A DNA stretch of 64,000 nucleotides from Deferribacteres bacterium (lineage in GTDB: Bacteria > Zhuqueibacterota > Zhuqueibacteria > Zhuqueibacterales > Geothermadaptataceae): the NCBI GenBank assembly GCA_020633675.1, contig JACKDE010000007.1, positions 74,381 to 138,380 on the forward strand, written 5' to 3'. The notes below the pieces were generated by a model. It ran no database searches. It was not told the origin of the DNA and saw only the letters and a program-made list of their open reading frames with translations. The translations under genes were made by a program, and so were the position numbers. Positions 1 to 7,025 of the stretch are shown in pieces; the first letter of the stretch is position 1, and every line of letters starts with the position of its first letter.

Positions 1-2358
1 CTCAATGAAGGAGGCGCCACAGCAATCGCACTGGACTTTTTGCTGAGCGAACCAGATCCCCTTTACCCTGAATTTGATCGTGCCTTTGCTGACTTTTTAG
101 AGTCAACACCGAATGTCATTTTACCGATGGTTTTTCAAGATTTTGATATCTCACGTAATGAACATCACCGTTCACAGCTTTACCACGGGGGCGAGCCACA
201 GGTGCCATTTGGCCCATTCGCAAAGCATGCAGCGGCTGTCGGTTTCAGCAACCTGGGAAATTCTGCAGTGATCCGCTCAGTACCTGTAGTTGTTGATGAC
301 AGCGCCGGCGCAGCGTTCAGCTTTGGAGTGGAGATGGCCAGAGTTTTTCTTGGCTATGATAGCCTGCAGGTTCAACAAAATGTGTTGGCACTTGTGGACG
401 ATAGCATGCCGGACATATCAATAGAATTGCAGCCTCATGGCGAGTTGCGCCTGAACCATTTTGGCAAAGTGGGCTTGACGCAACATATCGGGTTTTTCGA
501 ATTGCTCAAGCTGTATGAAGATCTTCCGGACTCGTTGGAGCAAATCGTTTCCGGAAAGCTGGTCATTGTTGCGGCAAGTTCTGCCGCTTTGCCTGTTTTG
601 AAAGCTACACCGTTTACGGATACCTTTCCAGCCGCATTGATCCATGCTATCGTTGCTGAAAATATCGTGAAACAAATTTATCTGCGCTCCATGTCCGCTC
701 GGCTGCAAACCGCCACAATAATTTTATTAGCATGGCTGCCTTTTGTCATTGCTGCAAACATTGCACGAAAATGGATTTATGCCGGGATGGCTTTACTCTT
801 GTTGACCTATTTTGCACTTTCAACTGCGATGTTCATCTTTGCCTTTTTTGTTTTTCCACTTTTTTTCCCGATTACAGCTTTGCTTGCGAGTGCTATTTTG
901 CAGATTGCCTGGCAATATAGCACTCGCAAGAAACAAATTGTGGCCGACAAAATGCAACTTGTTGCGGAAATCAATGAAAAGATAGCAGCGCTCAAAGATG
1001 CGGAGCATGGTCTGGCTGAAATCGAAGCGCAGCTTCAACAAAGTCGTGAACTGCACAATATGGCAAAGGAAGAGAGCAAGCGGCTTGCTGATGAGCGACG
1101 TCAGGCTCTCGAACGGATCGACAATTTGTTGAAGGATATGCAATCGGATCGAAGCTCAGTTTCAATTGACGATACTGATCCCCAGGGGATTGTCTTTTCG
1201 CATGACAGTCCAATGGCCGGAATCATCATGCTGGTCGAGAAAGTGGCAAAGGACACGATTCCGGTGCTGATACTTGGTGAAACCGGCACGGGAAAAGAGA
1301 TGGTTGCAAAAGCAATTCATGCAAACAGCCTGCGTAAAGATTGTGATTTCATTGCTGTAAATTGCGGCGCCCTTCCAGAGCAGCTTTTGGAAAGCGAGCT
1401 GTTTGGACATGAAAAAGGCAGCTTCACAGGTGCGCATTCACGTCGGCGTGGTCGGTTTGAATTGGCAAATCGCGGCACCATTTTTTTGGATGAAATTACG
1501 GAGACATCCACGGCGTTTCAAATTAAGCTACTGCGGATTTTGCAGGAGGGCTCATTCGAGCGTCTCGGCAGCGAAGAGACTGTCCACACCGATGTGCGCG
1601 TGATTTGTGCCTGCAATATTAACTTAAAACGAGCAGTCGACAACGGGAATTTTCGCTCCGATTTGTTCTATCGTTTAAATGGCTTTATGGTACAGTTGCC
1701 GGCTTTACGAGAACGAACGAGCGACATTGCCGTGTTAGCAGAAAGCTTTTTATCCAAGCATGGATTTGATAACTTATCTATTTCCAAACAGGCAATGGCT
1801 CGTTTGCGACAATACCGCTGGCCTGGCAATGTGCGGGAACTTGAAAATGCAGTGCGGCGTGCATCGATCCTGGCGCAAAGTGAGGATAGACAATTGATCC
1901 AGGAATTGGATTTGCCTGACGAAGTCCGGGAAGTGAAAGACGATGCAAGCCCTGCTGCGCAATATTTGTCATTTGAAGACCAAATTCTTGACTCTTTGCG
2001 CAACCAGCAGTTTGCCCGTTCAGCCATTAGCCAGACAGCGAGTGCGCTTGGCAATCGCGATCGTGGCACTATTACGGAATATTTTCGTGGCATCTGCTTC
2101 CAGGCTCTGGTGAATGCAGATTACAGCGTTGCTGCTGCAGCTGAAAAAATCGCTGCCACTGACGATACCGATGTGATTGCGAATGTCGAAAAAAAACTGA
2201 TAGAATATCTCGGTAATTTGCAGCAAACTGATGCACATTCAGCAAAATCGGAAGCGCCGAATTCATCGGCTTTCCAGGGCTTGCCGAAACAATATCATGA
2301 AAGCCTTAAGGCTGTCATGCTGCATCTGGATGCCATACTTGAATCGCGCATAAAATGA
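1..2358 (+). CDS. CHASE2 sensor / sigma-54 AAA+ transcriptional activator (5' partial)
   Basis: The reading frame is open from base 1, so the N-terminus lies outside the window. Residues 1 to about 230 look like a CHASE2 extracytoplasmic sensor, with the typical GGATAIALDFLLSEPD stretch at the very start. Three membrane segments follow (about 235-300), then a coiled coil (about 305-385). A sigma-54 AAA+ domain comes next: Walker A GETGTGKE (about 425-432), the sigma-54 contact loop GSFTGAH (about 473-479, matching GAFTGA) and Walker B GTIFLDEI (about 491-498). The C-terminal 130 residues are not an obvious Fis-type helix-turn-helix and are Ala-rich. Known: such proteins open promoters with RNA polymerase-sigma-54. 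Inferred: a membrane-anchored regulator answering a periplasmic signal. The stop is 66 nt before the carbamoyltransferase gene, so it may control or be co-transcribed with that cassette. Confidence 0.9.
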   Translation, partial: LNEGGATAIALDFLLSEPDPLYPEFDRAFADFLESTPNVILPMVFQDFDISRNEHHRSQLYHGGEPQVPFGPFAKHAAAVGFSNLGNSAVIRSVPVVVDDSAGAAFSFGVEMARVFLGYDSLQVQQNVLALVDDSMPDISIELQPHGELRLNHFGKVGLTQHIGFFELLKLYEDLPDSLEQIVSGKLVIVAASSAALPVLKATPFTDTFPAALIHAIVAENIVKQIYLRSMSARLQTATIILLAWLPFVIAANIARKWIYAGMALLLLTYFALSTAMFIFAFFVFPLFFPITALLASAILQIAWQYSTRKKQIVADKMQLVAEINEKIAALKDAEHGLAEIEAQLQQSRELHNMAKEESKRLADERRQALERIDNLLKDMQSDRSSVSIDDTDPQGIVFSHDSPMAGIIMLVEKVAKDTIPVLILGETGTGKEMVAKAIHANSLRKDCDFIAVNCGALPEQLLESELFGHEKGSFTGAHSRRRGRFELANRGTIFLDEITETSTAFQIKLLRILQEGSFERLGSEETVHTDVRVICACNINLKRAVDNGNFRSDLFYRLNGFMVQLPALRERTSDIAVLAESFLSKHGFDNLSISKQAMARLRQYRWPGNVRELENAVRRASILAQSEDRQLIQELDLPDEVREVKDDASPAAQYLSFEDQILDSLRNQQFARSAISQTASALGNRDRGTITEYFRGICFQALVNADYSVAAAAEKIAATDDTDVIANVEKKLIEYLGNLQQTDAHSAKSEAPNSSAFQGLPKQYHESLKAVMLHLDAILESRIK

Positions 2359-2399
2359 CCCCAAATAGAAATTACTGTAAGCAAATCTGCCATATTCCA

Positions 2400-2405
2400 T
2401 ATAAT
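2400..2405 (+). promoter_or_regulatory. possible -10 box upstream of the carbamoyltransferase gene
   Basis: A perfect TATAAT lies 19 nt before the ATG at 2425 in an AT-rich gap. No convincing -35 box sits at 16-18 bp, and no Shine-Dalgarno sequence precedes the ATG. If used, the leader would be only about 12 nt. This is a weak prediction. Confidence 0.22.
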
Positions 2406-2424
2406 TGAAACGCTACTGATACAA

Positions 2425-4236
2425 ATGAATATTCTTGGCATCTCCGCATTTTATCATGACAGCGCTGCCTGCCTCATTCGCGACGGACAAATCGTTGCTG
2501 CTGCTCAGGAGGAGCGCTTTACGCGCAAAAAGCATGATTTTAGCTTTCCTGTACGTGCAATCGAATATTGCCTGCAAGAAGGCGGTATCGGTACATCCGA
2601 CTTGGATTATGTTGCGTTTTATGATAAACCATTTCTGAAATTTGAGCGATTACTGCAAACGTATCTCACCTATGCGCCACGTGGCTTGAAGTCCTTTTTA
2701 ATAGCAATGCCGCTTTGGCTTAAGCAAAAATTGTGGATGAAAGATTTCATCATGCGCGAGCTCAAATTTGACGGGAAAGTCTTGTTCCCCGAACATCACC
2801 AGTCACATGCAGCTTCGGCTTTTTTGCCATCGCCATTCGAGCAAGCGGCTATTCTCACGATTGATGGAGTAGGGGAGTGGACAACCGCGAGTTATGGCAT
2901 TGGCCAAGGCAATAAAGTCGAAATCTGGTCTGAATTGCACTTCCCGCATTCGCTTGGTTTGCTTTACTCAGCCTTCACCTATTTTACTGGCTTCAAAGTC
3001 AATTCCGGTGAGTATAAAGTGATGGGATTGGCACCATATGGTGAGCCCAAATATGTCGATGTGATTCTGGACAAATTGATCGATCTTAAAAATGATGGCT
3101 CTTTCAAGATGGACATGTCGTACTTTAACTACTGTGCCGGCTTGACCATGACCAATGGCAAATTCGCGCATCTGTTCGGTGGACCCGCTCGCAAGCCGGA
3201 ATCCAAAATTACCCAACGTGAAATGGACCTGGCGCGCTCCGTGCAGGATGTCACCGAAGAAATAATGCTACGCATGGCACGTCATGTTCACGCGGAAACC
3301 GGGATGAAAAAGTTGGTGTTGGCTGGTGGCGTTGCATTAAACTGTGTTGGAAATGGCCGCTTGCTCCGTGAAGGCCCTTTTGAAGATATTTGGATCCAGC
3401 CTGCCGCTGGCGACGCAGGTGGCGCGCTCGGTGCTGCTCTGATAACCTGGTACAGTTACCTCGATAATCCGCGTTTGTTGAACAATGGTCGCGATTTACA
3501 GTCAGGTACATATCTTGGCCCCCGTTTTGAGCACGATGAAATCGAACAAATTTTGATAGCAATCGATGCGAAGTATCAAAAGCTCAGCGACGAAGAATTG
3601 ATCGATGTAGTGGTTGATTTGCTTGCTGAAGAAAAGGTTGTTGGCTGGTTTCATGGCCGCATGGAATTTGGACCGCGAGCATTAGGAGCTCGCAGTATCC
3701 TCGGAGATGCGCGTTCGCCCGAAATGCAAACCGTCATGAATGTAAAGATAAAGTTTCGTGAAAGCTTTCGTCCATTCGCACCATCGGTGCTGCAGGAAGA
3801 TGCCGGAACCTACTTTGAATTGGATCGCGAAAGTCCGTATATGCTGATCGTCGCGCCAGTGACTGAACAGCGACGCAAAAAAGTGGAGGAAAATCGTGCA
3901 AATGGATTCGGAAAGTTGCGATCTGTTCGATCAGACATTCCTGCCATCACACATGTCGACTATTCTGCACGCGTGCAAACCGTGCATGCAAAAGATAATC
4001 CGCGCTATCACCAATTGATCAGCGCTTTTAAAAAGAAAACAGGCTGTTCGGTTGTAATTAACACTTCATTCAATGTTCGCGGTGAGCCAATTGTTTGTAC
4101 ACCGGAAGATGCCTATAGATGCTTTATGCGCACCAATATGGATTACCTTGTGATCGAAAACTTCCTGGTTGCTAAAGCGGCACAACAGCCGTTAGAAAAT
4201 GATTTTGCCTGGCAGGAAGAATTTGAGCTTGATTAG
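2425..4236 (+). CDS. carbamoyltransferase, NodU/CmcH/TobZ family
   Basis: This 603-residue protein is a normal full-length NodU/CmcH-type O-carbamoyltransferase. The family transfers a carbamoyl group from carbamoyl phosphate, via a carbamoyl-adenylate, onto a hydroxyl of a sugar or natural product. The N-terminal Kae1-like domain begins ILGISAFYHDSAACL and carries the His cluster HHQSHAASAF (about 124-133). The C-terminal YrdC-like part has the signature HGRMEFGPRALGARSIL (about 410) and NTSFNVRGEPIV (about 545). The acceptor cannot be read from sequence. It is followed by SxtJ-like and DUF5989 genes, a recurring three-gene set, which suggests that the small membrane proteins assist the enzyme or its lipid- or polysaccharide-linked substrate. 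Confidence 0.93.
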   Translation: MNILGISAFYHDSAACLIRDGQIVAAAQEERFTRKKHDFSFPVRAIEYCLQEGGIGTSDLDYVAFYDKPFLKFERLLQTYLTYAPRGLKSFLIAMPLWLKQKLWMKDFIMRELKFDGKVLFPEHHQSHAASAFLPSPFEQAAILTIDGVGEWTTASYGIGQGNKVEIWSELHFPHSLGLLYSAFTYFTGFKVNSGEYKVMGLAPYGEPKYVDVILDKLIDLKNDGSFKMDMSYFNYCAGLTMTNGKFAHLFGGPARKPESKITQREMDLARSVQDVTEEIMLRMARHVHAETGMKKLVLAGGVALNCVGNGRLLREGPFEDIWIQPAAGDAGGALGAALITWYSYLDNPRLLNNGRDLQSGTYLGPRFEHDEIEQILIAIDAKYQKLSDEELIDVVVDLLAEEKVVGWFHGRMEFGPRALGARSILGDARSPEMQTVMNVKIKFRESFRPFAPSVLQEDAGTYFELDRESPYMLIVAPVTEQRRKKVEENRANGFGKLRSVRSDIPAITHVDYSARVQTVHAKDNPRYHQLISAFKKKTGCSVVINTSFNVRGEPIVCTPEDAYRCFMRTNMDYLVIENFLVAKAAQQPLENDFAWQEEFELD

Positions 4237-4303
4237 CTATTCCTGCCTCGGGATAAGAATGTTTTAAATAAGAAGGTGAAAAGGGTAATAAAGTTAATAT
4301 CCG

Positions 4304-4726
4304 ATGATTAGACAAGAAATACAGCAGTTTAAAGAGCGCTGTTCTTCCAAAGAACTGAGAAAATTTGCCATCACCATTGCTGTGGTATTCAGCCTGTTTG
4401 GATGCTTTTTGTACTACAAGCAGAATGCTTATGCCAGCCTGTTTTTTTTAATCAGTGCAGTGCTTATTGCTTTTGGAATAGCCTTGCCAAAGGTGCTCAA
4501 GCCAGTCTATATTGGCTGGATGAGTTTCGCGGTAATGATGGGTTTTTTTATGACCCGCGTGATATTGGTTTTATTGTTTTGTATCGTCTTTGCTCCAACT
4601 GGGCTGATCATGCGGTTGCTTGGCAAGGACCCCATGCACCAAAAAATCGACAAAACGTGCAAATCTTACTGGCTGCCAAGGGATGACAGGCAATTTGTCC
4701 CTGAAAATTTGGAAAAACAATTTTGA
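4304..4726 (+). CDS. SxtJ-like small membrane protein
   Basis: A 140-residue protein with hydrophobic segments at about 20-38, 43-60 and 68-103, and a basic cytoplasmic tail ending in the LLGKDPMHQKID...YWLPR pattern. That tail is typical of the SxtJ membrane family seen next to carbamoyltransferases. No catalytic motif is visible. It begins 67 nt after the carbamoyltransferase stop and precedes the DUF5989 gene on the same strand, so an operon is likely. The biochemical role of SxtJ-type proteins is not established; an accessory or scaffold role at the membrane is a guess from the conserved neighbourhood. Confidence 0.75.
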   Translation: MIRQEIQQFKERCSSKELRKFAITIAVVFSLFGCFLYYKQNAYASLFFLISAVLIAFGIALPKVLKPVYIGWMSFAVMMGFFMTRVILVLLFCIVFAPTGLIMRLLGKDPMHQKIDKTCKSYWLPRDDRQFVPENLEKQF

Positions 4727-4824
4727 CCTGGGTGATATGCATTTTGAAGCTAAGCCAGTTATGAATGAATTTGAAAGAAAATGTGTCAAAAGTCAAAGCG
4801 AAGGTAGCTAAAGGAGATATAGCG

Positions 4825-4983
4825 GTGGGAAAATTATCAATTATGGCAGAATTTTGGCAATTTTTGCGAGTGCGCAAGAAATATTGGCTTGCCCCCATTA
4901 TGATTTTTTTGTTGCTGCTGAGCGCATTGATCGTCTTTACGCAGCAGAGTGCTTTGGCGCCATTTATTTACACTCTTTTTTAA
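4825..4983 (+). CDS. DUF5989 family single-pass membrane protein
   Basis: A 52-residue protein when read from the GTG at 4825. That start is chosen because AAGGAG (4811-4816) sits 8 nt upstream and because DUF5989 proteins are about 50 residues long. The frame stays open further upstream to an ATG at 4765, but that stretch looks non-coding. The body has EFWQFLRVRKKYW, then one membrane helix, then the near-invariant ending SALAPFIYTLF. Function is unknown. The family occurs beside carbamoyltransferase and SxtJ genes, as here, so it probably forms part of the same membrane complex or pathway. The SGNH hydrolase that often follows in related clusters is absent. Confidence 0.8.
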   Translation: MGKLSIMAEFWQFLRVRKKYWLAPIMIFLLLLSALIVFTQQSALAPFIYTLF

Positions 4984-5016
4984 AAACCTGAGTTCGATAT
5001 ACGCAAATATCTGATT

Positions 5017-5105
5017 TTTCAGACTGAGTGAAGTCGAAGGCGATCGGAAGCCCTTTTAATACAAGCTCAAAATTTCCATGGTTCGATACCGCTCACCATG
5101 AAGAT
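5017..5105. repeat. degenerate inverted repeat (CTGAGTGAAGTCGAAGG / GGTTCGATACCGCTCACC)
   Basis: The left part CTGAGTGAAGTCGAAGG (about 5024-5040) and the right part GGTTCGATACCGCTCACC (about 5082-5099) are imperfect reverse complements. They resemble the CTTCGACTCCGCTCAG-type short dispersed repeats seen in intergenic DNA of many bacteria. No transposase is nearby. Confidence 0.4.
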
Positions 5106-5211
5106 GGCTCGCCACTTAGGATGAAAATACCTACATCTCACGCGTTGTACGAATTGTTTTTGCGATAGTCTTTTTGTATAACCCATTGTTTTTATGTAAC
5201 AATTGTACCCC

Positions 5212-5299
5212 TGTCATTCAGGAAGAATCTATTCGGCATCGTGAGGAAACTTCGCTAGATTCCGCGGAATCGTCAAAATAAATGCCTCCGGCATGACAA
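5212..5299. repeat. degenerate dispersed repeat with TGTCAT / ATGACA ends
   Basis: The block begins TGTCATTCAGGAAGAATCT and ends GGCATGACAATT, so its ends are inverted. It carries CTTCGCTAGA at 5250-5259, which recurs exactly at 35835-35844 beside two more TGTCATGCC copies. This looks like a vestigial intergenic repeat family or a small non-autonomous element. Confidence 0.4.
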
Positions 5300-5407
5300 T
5301 TTGGACCGTTTTGTGCTTATAAGCGGCTTATTTCATTCGCACAACGGGTTACGTTTAATTTATACAAAATAGGTTTGTATGCGTGGTCACTGCTGTGCAC
5401 GCGGTGC

Positions 5408-6328
5408 TTACTTATCTGTCTTCTGCTCCGGATCATCTGTTGGGGCATAAAGTTGGTACTTGCCGTTGTTTTCCTTAAGATGATGAGGCCATTGTCCTCG
5501 ACTTTTATAAAATCCCACGATTTCCTTCCAGGCGTCTTCTGCCGTTTCCACATAGGTAAAAAGGTCCAGGTCTTGCTCGCCAATCATTCCCTGGTCTACT
5601 AAAAAATTAAAGTCGATCAGCTTTTTCCAGTAGGCTTCGCCAAAAAGCAAGATTGGCAGTGCTGCCATTCGTCTGGTCTGGATCAAGGTCAAGGTTTCAA
5701 AAAGTTCATCCAGCGTGCCAAAGCCACCCGGGAAGGCGACCAATGCTTTTGCGCGCATCAAAAAATGCATTTTTCGGATGGCAAAATACTGAAACTGAAA
5801 GCAGAGCTCGGGCGTTATGTACGGATTGGGTATATCTTCATGCGGCAATGCGATATTGAGCCCAACAGATTTGGACTGCGCCTCAAATGCGCCTTTGTTT
5901 GCAGCTTCCATGATACCGGGGCCGCCTCCCGTAACAACAACAAAATCACAAATTCCATCAAGTTGGCAGGTGGTTGAAACCAGGTGCGCGAATTTCTGAG
6001 CCTGATCATAATAGTGGGCATTTTCCAGCGCGGCCTTCGCCGCGGCAAGTTGCTTCTGAATATCCTTCGACGAAGGGCTTTTCGATAATTTTTTTTCCAA
6101 CAATGCAACACGCTTGTGTGCATCCTTCTTGTTGACCAGGCGCGCGCTACCAAAAACGACAACCGTTGATTGGATATTTTGTGTATCCATGATCATGTCA
6201 GGCTTTTGAAGCTCGAGTTGCAAGCGCACTGGGCGCAGTGCTTCATGGCCGAGAAACTCGATGTCCTGAAATGCAAGCCGGTAACTCGGTGATTTGAGCA
6301 TTTTTTTGAGATTTTTGGTTGAATTCAT
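5408..6328 (-). CDS. LOG-family (TIGR00730) Rossmann-fold protein
   Basis: This 306-residue protein has the two LOG signatures: GGGPGIMEAANKGA (about 131-144) and PGGFGTLDELFE (about 198-209, matching PGGxGTxxE). Characterised members are cytokinin-nucleotide phosphoribohydrolases or pyrimidine/purine nucleotide 5'-monophosphate nucleosidases. Its length exceeds the roughly 190-residue plant LOG type because of an N-terminal extension of about 85 residues with a short coiled coil. The start is supported by AAGGA 7 nt upstream of the ATG. It is transcribed divergently from the DoxX-like gene. Substrate unknown; nucleotide salvage is the usual suggestion. Confidence 0.9.
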   Translation of the reverse strand: MNSTKNLKKMLKSPSYRLAFQDIEFLGHEALRPVRLQLELQKPDMIMDTQNIQSTVVVFGSARLVNKKDAHKRVALLEKKLSKSPSSKDIQKQLAAAKAALENAHYYDQAQKFAHLVSTTCQLDGICDFVVVTGGGPGIMEAANKGAFEAQSKSVGLNIALPHEDIPNPYITPELCFQFQYFAIRKMHFLMRAKALVAFPGGFGTLDELFETLTLIQTRRMAALPILLFGEAYWKKLIDFNFLVDQGMIGEQDLDLFTYVETAEDAWKEIVGFYKSRGQWPHHLKENNGKYQLYAPTDDPEQKTDK

Positions 6329-6532
6329 TTGTTCGTCCTTGCTGGATTTCCTTTTATTGAAACGTTATAGGTTTGTTTGCAGACAACTTGAGGATTCGCT
6401 GCGAGTTCGAAAACAACTCTCTGGCGTTTATAAATCATCAAAGTCGCACTGAGTTCATCTTTTTACAATATTAATGAGATGTGGATCGGGGAGCGGCTCA
6501 ATAAAGTTACAATAAAACGAATTGGAGGAGAT

Positions 6533-6973
6533 GTGAGCCAAACGAATAAGTGGTGGACTAATTTGATCTACCTTCCTGCGCATAACAAAATGGATTTAGC
6601 CACTCTCATACTTAGGATTGCGTTTGGCGGTGCGATGATTTTTGGGCATGGCTGGGGCAAGTTAGCCAACTTTAGCGAGCGGGCAACAAGCTTTTCCGAT
6701 CCTATTGGCTTGGGCAATGAAACCAGCTTAATGCTGGCAGTATTCGCTGAGTTTTTATGTTCGCTCGCTGTTATGTTCGGTTTTGCCACCCGGCTTGCTT
6801 TAATTCCCCTTATCGTCACAATGTTAGTTGCGGCATTTATCGTGAACTTTAACCAACCATTTGCACGAATGGAAAAAGCCATCTTATTTCTCGTTGCCTT
6901 TCTGGTGCTGATGATTACGGGCCCAGGGAAATTTTCTTTTGATGCAGCAATTGCCAAAAAACTGCAAGCATGA
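6533..6973 (+). CDS. DoxX family membrane protein
   Basis: About 146 residues from the GTG at 6533, which has GGAGG (6524-6528) only 4 nt upstream. An ATG at 6590 and an in-frame ATG at 6479 are alternatives. Four membrane helices follow the DoxX pattern: LRIAFGGAMIFGHGWGKL at the first helix, then a short periplasmic loop, LMLAVFAEFLCSLAVMFG, and two further helices with NFNQPFARMEKAILFL. DoxX/MauE-like proteins are small quinone- or redox-linked membrane proteins, and this one gives no more precise clue. It stands alone, converging on the TPR lipoprotein gene at 7026. Confidence 0.85.
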   Translation: MSQTNKWWTNLIYLPAHNKMDLATLILRIAFGGAMIFGHGWGKLANFSERATSFSDPIGLGNETSLMLAVFAEFLCSLAVMFGFATRLALIPLIVTMLVAAFIVNFNQPFARMEKAILFLVAFLVLMITGPGKFSFDAAIAKKLQA

Positions 6974-7025
6974 GTTTTGCTTTGCAAGGCATATCTTAGG
7001 AGCAATCGCTATAAAAGACAGGTGG

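Larger units (their letters stand above)
4984..5407. other. non-coding interval with degenerate repeats
   Basis: There is no plausible gene in these 424 bases between the DUF5989 stop (+) and the LOG gene stop (-). The only structure I see is two blocks of degenerate dispersed-repeat-like sequence, listed separately. I found no strong terminator for either flanking gene. Confidence 0.7.

Noticed and set aside
2359..2424. Sigma-54 (-24/-12) promoter for the carbamoyltransferase cassette.
   Set aside because: No TGGCAC-N5-TTGC match with correct spacing in the gap. Partial matches elsewhere in the window lie inside genes.
5080..5103. GGTTCGATACC looked like a tRNA T-loop.
   Set aside because: The flanking 5-mers do not pair, and no acceptor, D or anticodon stem can be drawn. 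It belongs to the degenerate inverted repeat.
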